DNA from: Ptiloglossa arizonensis
Taxonomy: Eukaryota > Arthropoda > Insecta > Hymenoptera > Colletidae
Direction: 5' to 3'
DNA: 64,000 nt
NCBI RefSeq assembly: GCF_051014685.1
Contig: NC_135052.1
Coordinates: forward strand, 7,593,105 to 7,657,104
Below, piece after piece: positions 1 through 28,000 of the stretch. The stretch's first letter is position 1. Every line of letters begins with the position of its first letter. Below the pieces are notes generated by a model, which was given only the letters and a program-made list of their open reading frames with translations, was not told where the DNA came from and ran no database searches. The translations under genes were made by a program, and so were the position numbers.

Positions 1-317
1 AAATATAAACATAAAAAGGCACTGTCCATCTGAGATCTTTACTTTACTACAATGCACAAAAGTAAAAATATCATTTGCTGAGGCTAATTGTGATATAGAA
101 AGGGAAACAATCAGGTCTCTTATAAAGTGTAAAACAGTTGCGCAGCAATGTAAAGAGACTTACGAGTGGGATAGATGCTTTCCTCAGAAAGGCCTGCAGT
201 AAAGAAAATATAGGATTGTTACTAAAACATATAAAACAGAAAGAAGACATATTTGTGAAATGCGTTTACGAGTTTATATGCTCTATACACACATCTCTAT
301 CTTCGTGAAATGCTATG
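1..317 (-). other. slpr 3' flank with a splice-flanked 30-nt cassette
   Basis: This stretch lies downstream of the slpr stop codon. Most of it looks like AT-rich 3' UTR. On the minus strand, positions 193 to 164 form a 30-nt segment with a good acceptor (tactgcag) before it and a perfect donor (gtaagt) after it. The segment is open for ten residues. Within the last slpr codons there is a possible phase-0 donor (gtgata). An alternative, longer slpr C-terminus continuing beyond the window edge is therefore possible. Whether the cassette belongs to slpr or to a neighbouring gene cannot be decided here. Confidence 0.4.
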
Positions 318-14824
<14,507 letters not shown>

Positions 14825-17706
14825 TGAAGTATTTTTGAACCTTCCATAGTAATAAACACTCTGACAATTTTCGTACAGTCATTTTTCAAATCACGCACCG
14901 CGAATATTAATATAAATGCATTCAAAATGAAAATTTCATTCCAATTATTAAATGATAAATACAAAATTTTTTGATGAAAAATTATTCTTGAAATTGTAAA
15001 TAACGAAAATCAATGAATTTTAAAACTAGTTTGTTATTCCATTATAATATATAGCCACAAAATACTCTTCTCTATGCAGTGTTTAAAAAATTTTCATTCG
15101 CTCAATATTTCTTTTGTATTCATTTGCTTCTCTATTCATTTATTATTACAATAACTATTCAGTAGGCGAAACTTTCTGGATATTTTAGAAAAACATTATG
15201 AAGTTTAAAAATTTTCATAAACAATAATTAATATTTTGCCACTTACAACTATGATAGAAATATTACTGAGAAGACTAATACCAATCGCCAAGTTATTCAA
15301 TGCAAAGTAAATTGTATCATGTTGTATTATACTATGTACCATATAACTATTAGATCGTTTAGTAGTTATGGGAACTAGATGTTACTTGTTGTTAACAAAC
15401 TAAATTATTATTTTTATTAACATATTAAAATAGTATAATTGGGTATGTTCAAGTTTCACTTATTTACAGTATAAAAATTATATATTTTTTTATTACTGAT
15501 AATTATAAAATAAATTATTTATAATAAATAGTGTATAATGTAATTATACATACTCGATTTACAAGTGGTCAGTATACGATGCTCTATAATTATGTGTATT
15601 TCTTTATTCAATGTATATGAAAATGAAGAAAGTACAAAAACTATTAGCTGTGTCAACATGCATTTGTATTTTGAAAAGTATAATTATGTGGTTTATAGTG
15701 AATCTCCAAAATTAAATTAGGTTATACTTGCAGAGATTGCTATAAATTAACATAAATTGCATTATATATTTAGAAATGAAATAGAAATGCTTTGACGTTA
15801 TTACTGAATATGCCCAATAACAACAAGTAACATTGATAGAAATTTGTATATAATGTCATTCGTGTTTTTCTACATTTTGTTACATTTTTTTTTAAACTAC
15901 TTGATATAGGTAAGTTGTAAATATGCGTAAAATTTCTGCAACATTAAAGCGTCCAAACATATTTACTGAACATGTAATTTTGTGGGGCCATGAAAGTCGG
16001 CTCTACAGAACATATCGGTACACTAATAGCAGTGTTATATATAACTCGAACAACTTGGTTTGTATATCTTTATTGTATGAAAATCATGATGAACACAGTG
16101 GTGTATTTACATTTGATATGTATTCCGTTATAATTTCCACTGAAGCTAATACATTATAATAATGAAACATTATCATAGAATGAAACCATATGCCATGTAA
16201 AAACTTATCATGCGTAAAGGCACCACAATATTTATCTACAAAAGAAAAATAAATTTATTATCATTTTTCTTTTAAAAAAAGACTTATTAAACGTTCTTTC
16301 CTAGTTTTGTATATATTCGTATAAGGTTATTTTAAATTTATTTGTTTTGCTGCAACTGTTAAAGAAATTTAAAGTGTGTGTACTGTTTATTAAAATAATA
16401 AAAAAGACAGGGTTGCTTGCAAAAATATATGATACTATCTTGTTTACAATTAAATAAAGAAGAAAGAGTACATCAAATATATTTGGCATAAAATATGAAC
16501 AATTTTGCAAGTAACCAAGGAATCACAGGATTGCCTTATCATGGTGTCTCTCGAAAGCACCTGACTGATAAAAAAATTTTTAGGTAGTCCTTTAATTGTT
16601 GGTATACATTTATGTATCACTTGCTGCCAAGGGACAAAAATCTCTTTCTCCAGGGAATACATGGATTAAACGATCTTTATTAAATCTCTGGCCTACTATC
16701 TGCAATCGACAGTACTTTCATACATAGATTGTACAGAATTATTTTATAATGCAGAATAAATATGGAACAAAAAATCAGATTGGGCAACAATTTGTTTATA
16801 ATTCCTGCATCTATTATGTTTTAATATCTTAGATTTGCATTCACTATTTAACATTATATGATTGTTAGCTTTGTTGCACAATGTGCTTTAAATAAATTTT
16901 ATTGAGATCACTAAAATTAATCCCACTAACTGTATTTCAATATGAGATATTTAAGTAGCGATAGTAATTATGCAAAAAAGCGAGTACCTTGAAATATATT
17001 TCAGTTTTAACATTAGAATTAGTTTAATAAGTACTGCTAGTATGATGACACTGTAGATCAAAAAGGCCGTTAATCTTAATTATTACAATGTATTGTACTA
17101 TGTAATACACAATCAGTTTAAAAAATCATTTTATAATCATGTTATAATATAATTGACACATATAAAACATTACCAAGAGTTTGTAAAGTAATTAACAAGT
17201 TATTATTATAAAAATTATAAATAATAAATGAGAATACATTATCTTTTTAGATACAGTAATTTTATATTTTATCCTAGCATTTCTTCATTAGAAATAAAAA
17301 AATATGCCTGCTGTGAAAATTCTAATCAGTGTCAAAAATGTATAGAAAATTTAAAATCTTTATTTAATTTTATAATAGCAAATATGATTATTTTTTTTTT
17401 GGAACTATGGTTCTGTTTATAAGTTTTTATACTATTTAATGTAAGTTAATGAAGCTTTTTAATACAATTAAATTTTCCATTTAATTTTATAGTTTATGTT
17501 TAAGACATGTAATTACTCCTGAAGATTTATTCTATAATATTTAGATAATAAATGAACTGTATACAATTTTCAAGACACAATTTAATGTCAGGCTAATATT
17601 AATGCTTACTGAAATGAAATTATATAGCACAATACAAATTGCAAAAATGCAATTAATTAATTATTGAAATAGTTTTACATAATATACAACTGTAATATGC
17701 ACTTGT
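14825..17706. other. Convergent intergenic region, pcx and thioredoxin 3' ends
   Basis: This 2.9 kb is very AT-rich and lies between the pcx stop (plus) and the thioredoxin stop (minus). Several AATAAA-type signals occur, for example around 15508-15530 and 16245-16255, compatible with pcx polyadenylation. Open frames on both strands are below 80 residues and look like chance. I see no tRNA, repeat array or further gene. Confidence 0.6.
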
Positions 17707-18135
17707 TTAAATTTCTCTCTTACCATCTTTAGAATTTAAAGCAGGAGTGTGAGTAAGTTTATGTATTAAATTTTCTATCATGTCCATATCAACTAACCCT
17801 ACAAATTTGTCAACAACCAATCCACTTGAAATTGCTATAACAGCTGGTACAGCCTTTACTTCAAAGATGTGTACTAATTCTGGGTTTGATTCTAAATTTA
17901 CAATGGCAAGATCTAATGTATCCATTGGTTCTATAAGATCTATTAACCTAGGTGTGAGTATTTTACAAGGATCACACCATTCAGCATGAAAATTTACAAT
18001 AACAGGTACTGAACTATTCATTACCTTACTAACAAACTCACTATTGTTATTTATTTCAAATCGTTTATTCTTCTGACGGGACAGAGAAACACTTCGCACC
18101 AACATTGATGAAAGTTTAGCAGTGCTGCGCAGCAT
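17707..18135 (-). CDS. Mitochondrial thioredoxin (Trx2-like), single exon
   Basis: The protein has 142 residues in one uninterrupted exon. An N-terminal stretch of about 25 residues rich in Arg, Ser and Leu and lacking acidic residues fits a mitochondrial presequence. The thioredoxin fold follows: VIVNFHAEWCDPCKIL at about 45-60, the cis-proline segment VKAVPAVIAI near 93-102, and DKFVGLVD near 110. This matches vertebrate TXN2 (VDKFVG). Family knowledge: Trx2 reduces disulfides in the matrix and feeds peroxiredoxin-3. The active site reads C54-D-P-C57 instead of the canonical C-G-P-C, an unusual substitution that should shift redox potential. Lack of introns is unusual next to intron-rich neighbours, although small genes are often intronless. 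The convergent neighbour is pcx. Confidence 0.88.
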   Translation of the reverse strand: MLRSTAKLSSMLVRSVSLSRQKNKRFEINNNSEFVSKVMNSSVPVIVNFHAEWCDPCKILTPRLIDLIEPMDTLDLAIVNLESNPELVHIFEVKAVPAVIAISSGLVVDKFVGLVDMDMIENLIHKLTHTPALNSKDGKREI

Positions 18136-18656
18136 TTTTACTTTTATGTCTATTTTACAAGCGACAAAAATGTATTAATTGGAAAAAGATTAAAGTACCC
18201 TTTTCCAGTCACTGCACATAATCAATAGGAATTAACAGTCATATGTGCCTACATTCCTATTTTGTCAATAAGTTCTGAAAGTTATATAGAAATAAGAAAA
18301 ATTAATTCCTCCTGTGTATTATTCATTTGTATTAAAATTACAGCAGAAGATACTATGTTTGCCTGAATTAAAAATCATGTATTGTAATAATAATAACTAA
18401 ATGACATTATTAATACTTTTGAATAATTTTAACTGTCTATATAATAGAAACACATTATGGTATTTTGTTCTAGATTATTAATAGTTTCATCAGTCTATGC
18501 TACTAATAATAATATTTGATTGTTATTATCAAAATAGTACATAGTTATTAATTCAACCAAGAAAGAATTTATTTTTGAAATCTGTATTATTTGGTAATGG
18601 ATAATCAAATACATACATTTTTTTAAATTATATTAAATGATACTTACTACGAATAT
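18136..18656. other. Spacer between thioredoxin and TMEM218
   Basis: Both flanking genes lie on the minus strand. This 520 bp should hold the thioredoxin promoter and the TMEM218 3' UTR. It is AT-rich with no recognisable ORF, RNA gene or repeat. Confidence 0.5.
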
Positions 18657-19094
18657 CTAAAAAATCCAATTAGTTATTCGAGCTGCCTTGATAGGTTTTA
18701 TTAATGCAAATTTAATACATCCTACCAAGCCAATGATAGTAGATACAACCAACAGCACAAGTAATAGAATACGCCAGATATATAAATGATCATATATCTG
18801 TAAAAAATATTATTTTTCTATGTAGTTATTTTATACATAAACAGCAATACAAGTGTATGTTAATTTTCTGTTATAAAATAATCATTTGCATACCTTTTTC
18901 TCTGTAGAAGTATGTTTCTCAGATGCTCGGGGTAAAAGAATTAAAGTAATTGTGCTTATGCTAACAATCAATATAGCAACAGCACCAATCTTCTTTTCAA
19001 CATGTAAAGTGATAATAAATACAAATAAAGCCACAGCCCACAGAATCAGAATAAGGAATAATCCTATACCAACTCCAAATATCAAATTAGTCAT
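18657..19094 (-). CDS. TMEM218: TMEM218-like small membrane protein
   Basis: Two exons, 19094-18894 and 18797-18657, join at a phase-0 boundary to 113 aa. Human TMEM218 is of nearly the same size. Three hydrophobic helices are visible: about residues 5-30 (LIFGVGIGLFLILILWAVAL), 36-54, and 77-95. The start GVGIGLFLILILW and the LLPRASE motif after the second helix resemble vertebrate TMEM218 (VGAGVF, FPRAGE). Family knowledge: TMEM218 is a transition-zone protein of primary cilia linked to the Meckel/Tectonic complex. In insects, ciliated cells are mainly sensory neurons and sperm, so expression may be restricted. Identification rests on recalled motifs and length. Confidence 0.75.
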
Positions 19095-22026
19095 ACCACT
19101 AAAAAAAGAGAAACTAAAATGTATACTCGTCTTTTAGGATTTATGTATAATCTTCAATGTTTTTATATATGATTCTGTTACTTAATCACAAATACAAGAA
19201 AATTATAATGTGAAAATCGCTAAAGATAATGATCTTAGTAAATTTTTAATCAATAACTTAGTAAATTTTTCAAAAATTAAATTTAGAACATAAGTAGTAA
19301 ATTAACGAATTTTTATTTTATTCACCCATATAAATCTACAACTATTTAAAATTACATATATTTCTGTACAAGTAACTTTCTTCACTAAATAAAATGTAAA
19401 ATGTATACTTTAATTCATATTTTACAATGTGCCATGCAACGCGATTTATTAAAAGTAATTATCTATAACAGAATTTAAAATCATTAATATTTTGCACAAA
19501 AATGTGCTATAAGCTATACCTTTTAACAATAAATTATTGCTAGCATTTAACGTATATTGACTGCACATTAACGAACATTTGTAGCAATATCTTCCAAACT
19601 AACCACTAGAGGGCCACAAACAATAACTGATAATAACTGATTCTCACAAGTTCTGTGATAGTATCTATATTTGTGCAATATGATGAGTTGCTTGAGATAA
19701 ACAAAACCACGTGACTGACAGATCTCATTGGTTCGCACTCTGGTTAGGAGTGTATCGTAGGTCCGACAAATAATGTATCCGTCTTTCCATGTATCTTAAG
19801 GATTAATTGTAATGTATTTTGCTAGCACAATTTTCTAAGTGATATTTAAGATTTAAAATGAAAAAGTTTCACATTTTTTTCGTATAATTATTCATGTTAT
19901 AAGAAAGTAAAGAAAATCTGTTATGTAATTATCCCAAGTGCGTAACAAATTTTTCATTTTTGGTTCTCTAAATTATTTTTGATCCTTTTAATGCGTTGGG
20001 TATCACGTGTGTCAGAACAGATCGGAGGTTCACGAATCTTCTTATCATTCCTATGTCACTTTTACCGTTATCGATTCGAATTAGAATAATATCTCAGCAC
20101 TATTAAATGTGAAAATTAAAACTAAACATAATTTGGACCTGCTCAAATTAACGACATATCACTTTCATACCTCAATCTTTACGGAAAAATAATTGTACGA
20201 TTGTTCCTTTCCTAGAATATAAGGCATTACAAAATAGGTCTGAAAGAAGATGGGACTTGGAAAATTTTATTAAGGTTAAAGGTAATTCAAATTTTGAAAA
20301 TATTCTTTCATGTTGTTAAAATTTGTCAAGCTTTATTTGTGGAAATGAGTGGAACTCATTGTTAAAATATTTTTTGAGGATGAGAGGATTGATAGAACCT
20401 CATTATATATAGGAACAAGTTTTCTACTTTTACCAGCTTTACCGACTTCAGTGGTACAGTTGAATATAGTTCTTAAAATTATCTTTTTTAAATAAAGAAG
20501 TCACTAGAAAACCACTGATATATTATTATGAGGTCGGTATTTCAGGTGGAACATCAACTCTCGTAAAGTAAAACATCTATTATGTCATCTGTGATTATAG
20601 TAGCATGCTAACTGGACAAATAGCGAAAGGTGTCTAATCTCCAGAGCTAAAAGGAAAACTGCAGCGTGCATGGTACTAGCGAAGAATGGACTCTCTCATT
20701 TTGACCAATTTCTGTTTTTAAATATTTATTCTTTTTCATTAATCCTTTGCAAACGGATCGTTTGTCACAGTACTGTTGTAAAATATTTATGGTCTATCTT
20801 ATTGATGTGGTTCAAGTGTGCAATAAAGATTTGATTAAATTTCATCATTATTAGGGAAGATAGAGAAACAATTTATTTAATGTTTTTATCCAAAATTAGT
20901 CTGTTTAAGATTTATTTAGAACTCTTTAAATAATTTTTATAAATAACGAGTATATATTGAAATTATCAAAAAAGTACACAAAATAACTTTTATCTGAACT
21001 GATTACATATATTTACCCAAAGTCTAATCAAATGTTAAGATAAGAATATAAAACTCAAATATAAAGTTTCGTTGAAATTCATTCAGCCATTTGGATATAA
21101 TCGTATTAACAACATTCTAAACAAATCTGTTTTTTAATAGACAAAACGTAATCAAAGTTTTAAAACGTATTTGTCCGTAAAAAAAATATTTTAACATTTT
21201 TCTTCGTTTATACAATGAATATTTTAACACTTTTTTACATTATGTGAATCGTAAGTAGTTTTGCTTCCAAACATAAACGATAGTCAAGCAGTCGCTCACA
21301 AATTAAACTTTAAATCTTTTGAGAACGAAAGAAGAAACTTCATAATGTCCTGTTGTCTCGACTCTCCGAAGCTGTCCAAAGTATGGAACCCATGAAACGC
21401 GTCTCTTGCATTAATTATTTAGTGATGAGGGAAATTTTACGATTTATAGTGTTTAGCCCATTATGTGCTCTCTGTCCACTATGGTTATATATACTTACAC
21501 ATAACAATTCATTCTGAAAATATAATAATACGATAATTTATTTGAATCTTTTAATATTATGAAGTTATTGATATAACACTATTATTTCATAGCGATTTAT
21601 ATGACTCGTACATATGTATGTACGTTATTCCATCAAGATTGGATTAAAAATACTTTCATTTATCTATCATAAGTTTGATGAAAAACTAATTCTTACTCTA
21701 AAATAGCATCATTTAGTGTTAATTTGCGCAACGCTAAAAACGTTCCGTGAATAAAAGGTAGCTGAACTTAGTGATTTTCCTTCACGTGGTACAAATTACT
21801 ATTATCGGATTATGCTTATTTGCAAAAACTTCTAGGGACTTTAAAAAACATTAGGGAAATTTATGTTGTACCCTTAGAGAAACACTTTGTTTCCTGCGAA
21901 GTGAAGAAGCAGTAGTTGTTTGAAATTAAACGTATCTTCCCTGAAACGTTAAGACACAAACAAACTATTTAAATTTTTGCCATTACCGTTTTTTCAGTTG
22001 TAATTACGTATTTTGTTTAAAAAATC
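19095..22026. promoter_or_regulatory. Divergent upstream region of TMEM218 and mud
   Basis: About 2.9 kb separates the two start codons. A less AT-rich block near 19560-20070 (restriction-like TCACGTG-type words, CpGs) probably contains the TMEM218 start site. The mud promoter or non-coding first exon is probably closer to 22000. No open frame above 60 residues, tRNA or repeat array is seen. Confidence 0.4.
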
Positions 22027-25000
22027 ATGAAAGCATGGCTCCAAATCATGTTGGAATGGGTAAGTAAAAATATTACATAAATCAAAGTGTATGAGAAATT
22101 AATTTACGTTTCAGTAATGTAAGCTATTTGGTATTCCAAAACAAATGATGATAAACATAATTAAAGAGTGAACAAAAATTTGAATTCTTATTCTACTAAT
22201 ATATATTTTCATCATATACTATAATAACAAATTTTATTTATAGTTACAAAAAGTTTGTAGTTTTTATGATCATATTAAATTGTCTGTAAATTGCATATCT
22301 TAAGTATAATGTACATTATTGTATATTTCAAAATAAAATACAAATGAGTAATATTTTTAGCTCAATTGCTTAAACGTATCGGAAACAAATATCAAAGATC
22401 TAAAGGAATTAGAAGATGGGGAATTTTACAAAAAATTAATTGAATTGTGGTAAGTACTTTTCTTTTTAATCAGGTTTATCTGAAATATTGGTTAAAGTAA
22501 ATTTTGTTTATGACATAAACATGAGGTGTATCTGTACAATATTAATTTGCTTAGTATATGTTTATTGATACAAATTCTATTTTATTTTATAGTTCATGGA
22601 AAGGACATAAAGAAATTTTAGATACACAATGTATTGTTACAACATTTTTACAAGGTATGTAAACATATAATAAATATTTGTTGTACTTGATTATATAATT
22701 AGAATATACTTTAATGTACTTTGTATAGATAATTATCCAGAGTTTAAATTTGACGAATATTTTGGAAAAATGGACCAAATGGACATTGCTTCTTTATTTT
22801 TATTGCATGTTTGTCAACATGAACCATTATTTTATGAACCAATGTGTAACAAATTAAAACATGAAACCCAACTCAAAATTAAAACATTTCTTGAAATGAT
22901 TATTCCTTATGAAAAACGTATAAATAGAGAGTTATTAAGAGGAGTAATTGTTGAGTTGGAAGACAATGTACCAAAAACACCCGTAACACCAAAGATGCAA
23001 TCTCTAAAAGAATTTTTTAACTCTCCTGTTGCACAATCTGTGCAAAACTATAGACTATTGAATGAAAGAAATCGTGAATTAAGGAAATTGAAGAGTCAAC
23101 TAGAAATGGAAAAATTTGAAAAAGGTGATTTACAAGAAGATATACAAATACAGCAAAATGAAATTCAAAACCTACAAAAAAAGTTGCAAGAAAAAGCTGC
23201 AGAAATAAAAGCCTTACGAGAAAAAACAATGAAATCATATACTCCACAATCTTGTAAAAAAGATAAAAATACTGTAGATCGTGAGCAATATTACAGAAAG
23301 GAAGTAGACCATTTAGAAGACAAACTAGTGCAAAAACAATGTGAAATAGATAAACTCGAAATAGAAAATGATACCTTAATAAATAAATTAGCACGTATAG
23401 AAAAGCAATGCAAATATTTTAAGGAAAAGGTAGAAAATTGTGAAAAGTCTTTAGAAAACTTGCAGATTCAGGGAGAAAATAAGGACAGAGAGCTAATGAA
23501 TCTTAAAATGACTAATGAGGAATTACATACTCATTTAAAAGAATATAACAAAACGGGTAATACAGAACAAAGTTTTGAAATCGATGGCATTGCACCCTTA
23601 AGTCCATCTTTATCACCTTTAAATAGTAGCGAACCTTTAAGTTTGGTAATTGACATTCAATTACAAGAAGCAAAAGAAGAATCTGCGTTATTACAAACTC
23701 AGCTTGACGTTTTAAATGAAAAGTTAATAATTACAAATCAAAACTATAAAAGTGTTACACAACAGTTACAAGAAAAAACAGTAATGTTACAAGATATGGA
23801 AACTAAATTAAATACAGCTTTAAATAAGACTAAATTCTTAGAAGAAGAAAAAACATTTTTCATAAATCAAAATCAAAATTTGGAAGATTTATGTACCTCT
23901 CAGAAAGAATCTTTATCACAAATCGAAAAATCTAAAATTATTTTAAATACTGAAATAGATAGTTTAAAAGAAACAATTAAAAATGTAGAGAAATCCTTAC
24001 ATAATGAAAATGTAATTAATATGAAATTAAATAATGTACTTATAGAAACAAAATCACAGACACATGAAAATATTACAATTATTCAAAATTTAACACATCA
24101 AAATAATTTATATAAAACTTCTATTGAAAGTTGCAATACGAATTTAAAAGAAATTGTACTTCATATTTTAGGAACTAATGATAGCAAAAATAATAATTTA
24201 GATGATGCAACAACTATTCAGCTTGTAGAATATCTTAGAACATTATTATATAATTTTGATACAAAATATACATTACAAGAAATAGAATTTAAATCATTAA
24301 AGAATGCAATGGAAGAAATAAAATTAAAAGCACAACATGATCAGTCACAAATATTTGAAGTGGAAGAAAAGGACAAACAAAATATTCTGAAAATATCAAA
24401 ACTGGAGGAAACTGTTGCCCAACATGTAATAAAAATTAACGAACTTACTAGTAATGTGGAACAATATTCTAAAGAAATTTTATGTTTAAAACAAATTCAA
24501 CTTCAAAAACAAGTTTTAGAAAACGATGTATGTTTACTAAAAGAAGAAGTGATTAAAAAAAATGTATTATTAAAATCTTCTGCAGTAAGTATAAAGATGT
24601 TAAAACAAAATGTTAATACATTTGTAACAGAATTCTGTTTAACAAAGAAAAATATATTAAATCTATTAAATGAAAGCCAAAAACAAAATAAAGAAACTAT
24701 TATAAATATTTTAAATGCTTATAAAATGATGTATAATAATTTCACTAAAGAACAACTTTACAGAAAAGAAATTAAAGATAAACTTGCAGACAATGAAAAA
24801 GAATTGAAAGATAGTCGAAATTTAAACACGACATTGAAAAATAATGTATCAAATCATAAACAAACAATAAATGATTTAGAGACAGAATTAATAAACACTA
24901 AAGAAAAATTAATAGATTCTGGGCAAAAATTGAAAAAACTTGAAGAAACAAATGAAATACTTGAAAAACAACAAAACAGTCTTGTATCTCAAAGTGAACA

Positions 25001-28000
25001 AATTCTACTTGATTTAAATAATATTAATGATAAACTTAAATTATCTCAACAGGAAACATGTAATATGTCAAGTCAATTAAAACTCAAAAATGATACAATT
25101 GATCATTTAATGGAAGAAATTACTTCTCTTAAAGTAGAAAAAGAACATATTAGTCACCGAAAAATGGAAGTAGAATCTGAAATGAAAAATGTTATCAAAG
25201 AATTGGAAACTAAGCTGTTAGAACAACATCATGACTTGGATCGAGTAAATGTAGAGGCAAAATTAAAACAAGAAACGTTGGAACTTGTACAAAACAAATT
25301 TAAACAATTATCAAAAGAAACATTTGCTTCTGAAATGAAAATGAAAGAAGTCATTTTGAATTTTCAAGAAGTAAAAACCAATCAAGATGCAGTTTTGATG
25401 GCTCAAGAAAAAGCCTTAAAAGACAAATGTTTACGATTAGACCAGATACAGAAAGAATTGTGTGAATCAAAAAGTGTACTACATAAAGAATTAAACGATA
25501 AAAGATCATTATGCCAAAATCTGCAAAGCACAAACTCCAAATTACAAATTGAATCATATAAGCAAGTGAAGTCTATGGAAGAATTACAAGAGTTATTAAA
25601 GAAAGAAAAAAATGAACATAACAAAAGTAAAGAATACTGTAAAACTGAAGATACAAAGAAGTTAGATATTGTACAGATTTGCAAAAAGTTAGAATACACA
25701 ATAAGTGATTTAAAATTAGTAATAGTAAAGGCAAGTCTGAATAATGAAAATTTGTATACTGATACTGATATTCAGTACGATTTTGCGTATACAGATGATG
25801 AAAACACTAATGATATCTTAAATACTGTAAGAACATCTATTAATGAAGTTCAGGCATCGCGTAAATTAATTTTACATTTATTTAATATAAATACAAATTT
25901 AAATGAAACCTTGCAGAATCAAAAAGCAGTTAGAGATAATTATGTTACAAAATGTGAAGAAATTAAATTGTATAAAAATAAGGTGCAGGAACTACAGAGT
26001 GTGGAAGTAAAACACATTAAACATTTAAATGATCTTATTGAACATAAAGAATTGTTGAGTAATTCTTTACAAAATTTTATACAATCAAGAGAGGATTTAG
26101 ATGTATCTTTGAATGAATTAAAACAAAAGTGGGATAATTTATTAACAAAATTCTATAATATCTTTATTATAAATGAATCTGTATGCGATGAATTAAAGCA
26201 CATACAAGCCAAAAAAAGACACCTTGAAAATACCTTATCAAAGCATAATGTTTATCATATGCAGAATGTGAAGTCTTTGCACACTATTTTGTGGCAAAAG
26301 TTTTTATGGACTGAACACATATTAAAGAACACTTATTTGAATCCAACAAACAATGAACAAATTTTCGATATTTCTTTTGATAATTTTTCAGCCGAAAAAG
26401 CAGTAATGGAAGTGGAGCTACAGAAGAGTATAATATTAAAAAAAAATATTATTCAATCTGAAAATGAAATAGACGATTTTTCTAATTTAGTTACTTCGTT
26501 TGAGATTAACTTCAAATCTGATGAAAGAAAATATCAGTCTGAAATAGAGAAAAAATTACAGTCACAAGTTAATGAGTTAATAGAAGAAAAGAATAATTTA
26601 GGAAGCAAGTTAGACTGTGCACGTATCAAAAACATAAAATTAGAAGGTCATATTGATGAACTTAAGAATAAGATGGAAGAATTACAGACAGCTTCATTGA
26701 AGAACACAGAAGATTTAAAGATAGAAATAATGGAATCAAAAAAAGAAATTTTAAAGTTGCATGAAGAAAACATTGAATTAAGCAAGCGGCCGAAGAAAGA
26801 AAGCATCGATAATCAGTTGCAAGATATTTATGATAAATATAAAATTAAATTTGATGAAATTAAACTCAATATGGTAAGCATATATATAATAATAGGTTTT
26901 ATTTTTGGATTCATTATGATTTGCTTGTTTCTGTGATACATATTACAGAAAACAGCATATAATGAAGAAATAACAAAGTTAAATAGAGAGCAAGAACAAT
27001 GTGTACAAGAAAAATTGGAGTCTTTACAACAAAAAATGGAAATACAGTACCGTAAGCAAGCGAATGAATTAAGCAAGTACAAAGCACATGTTGCTGGTAT
27101 GAGTTCACAAATTTGGAATGTTGGAGAGAAACTTTTGAGGGAACAACAAGAAAAGGAAAAATTACATAAAGAGTTAACTGAACTTAAAGCTAAATATAAG
27201 AATTTGGATCAACAGATAGTTTCTTCTGTAGAACACAAAAGTTCTAAGTAAGAATGATTATATTATAATAATTGATAATTAAAAGTTAATTTCTATTCTG
27301 ATATTGTACAGAAATTGTAAAAAATTTCTTATTTCAGATACGAAAAAAAAGATTTAATATCAGGAGAAAATAAAGAAGAAATTCTACATAAAATTGCACT
27401 AATACAGGAAAAAACTACTTATGAAAGAAGATGTAGTATTAGGAGCATACAAACAATGGGCTATGCATTTAATGCAGAGGATGAAGAGGGAGAAATTTTT
27501 GATAACAATTATTTAAGTAAATTAAAACAAACTTATTAAATAAGGTAATTTTTAAAATGATTGATAATTAATAACATGAATTTAATTTTATAGCTGACAT
27601 GAAAAATAGTCATTCTTCGTTCGACATCGATACAGATCGATTATCTATTTTGAAAAAAAGAAATGCCCTTTGTAAACCGCATTTGAAATCTTCATATCCT
27701 GCTGAAATGCAATGTCATCCTCTACCATTTACAGAAGAAGAAATTAAAGTACGCAATAAATACTAGATTCAAATCATATATATATATATATATATTTTTT
27801 TTTTCATGTGTTTCATGTATTTTGTATATTGCATTACCATGCTTATGTTTCCATACATAAAATCCTAAATTTAATTATAGACAGGCTCAGTACCAGATGA
27901 AGTATTTAATGATAGTTTAAGTCAGAGTTTACTTCCTGAACAGAAAGCTAAAAAAAAGGATAGAACTCAGGTAAGCATCTTAGACCTACGAATAAGTAAT

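Noticed and set aside
22770..26936. 1388-residue open frame as the complete Mud protein
   Set aside because: Four upstream exons add the conserved head in phase, and the splice at 26873 leads to the NuMA-like tail. The open frame alone represents only the large exon plus a retained intron.
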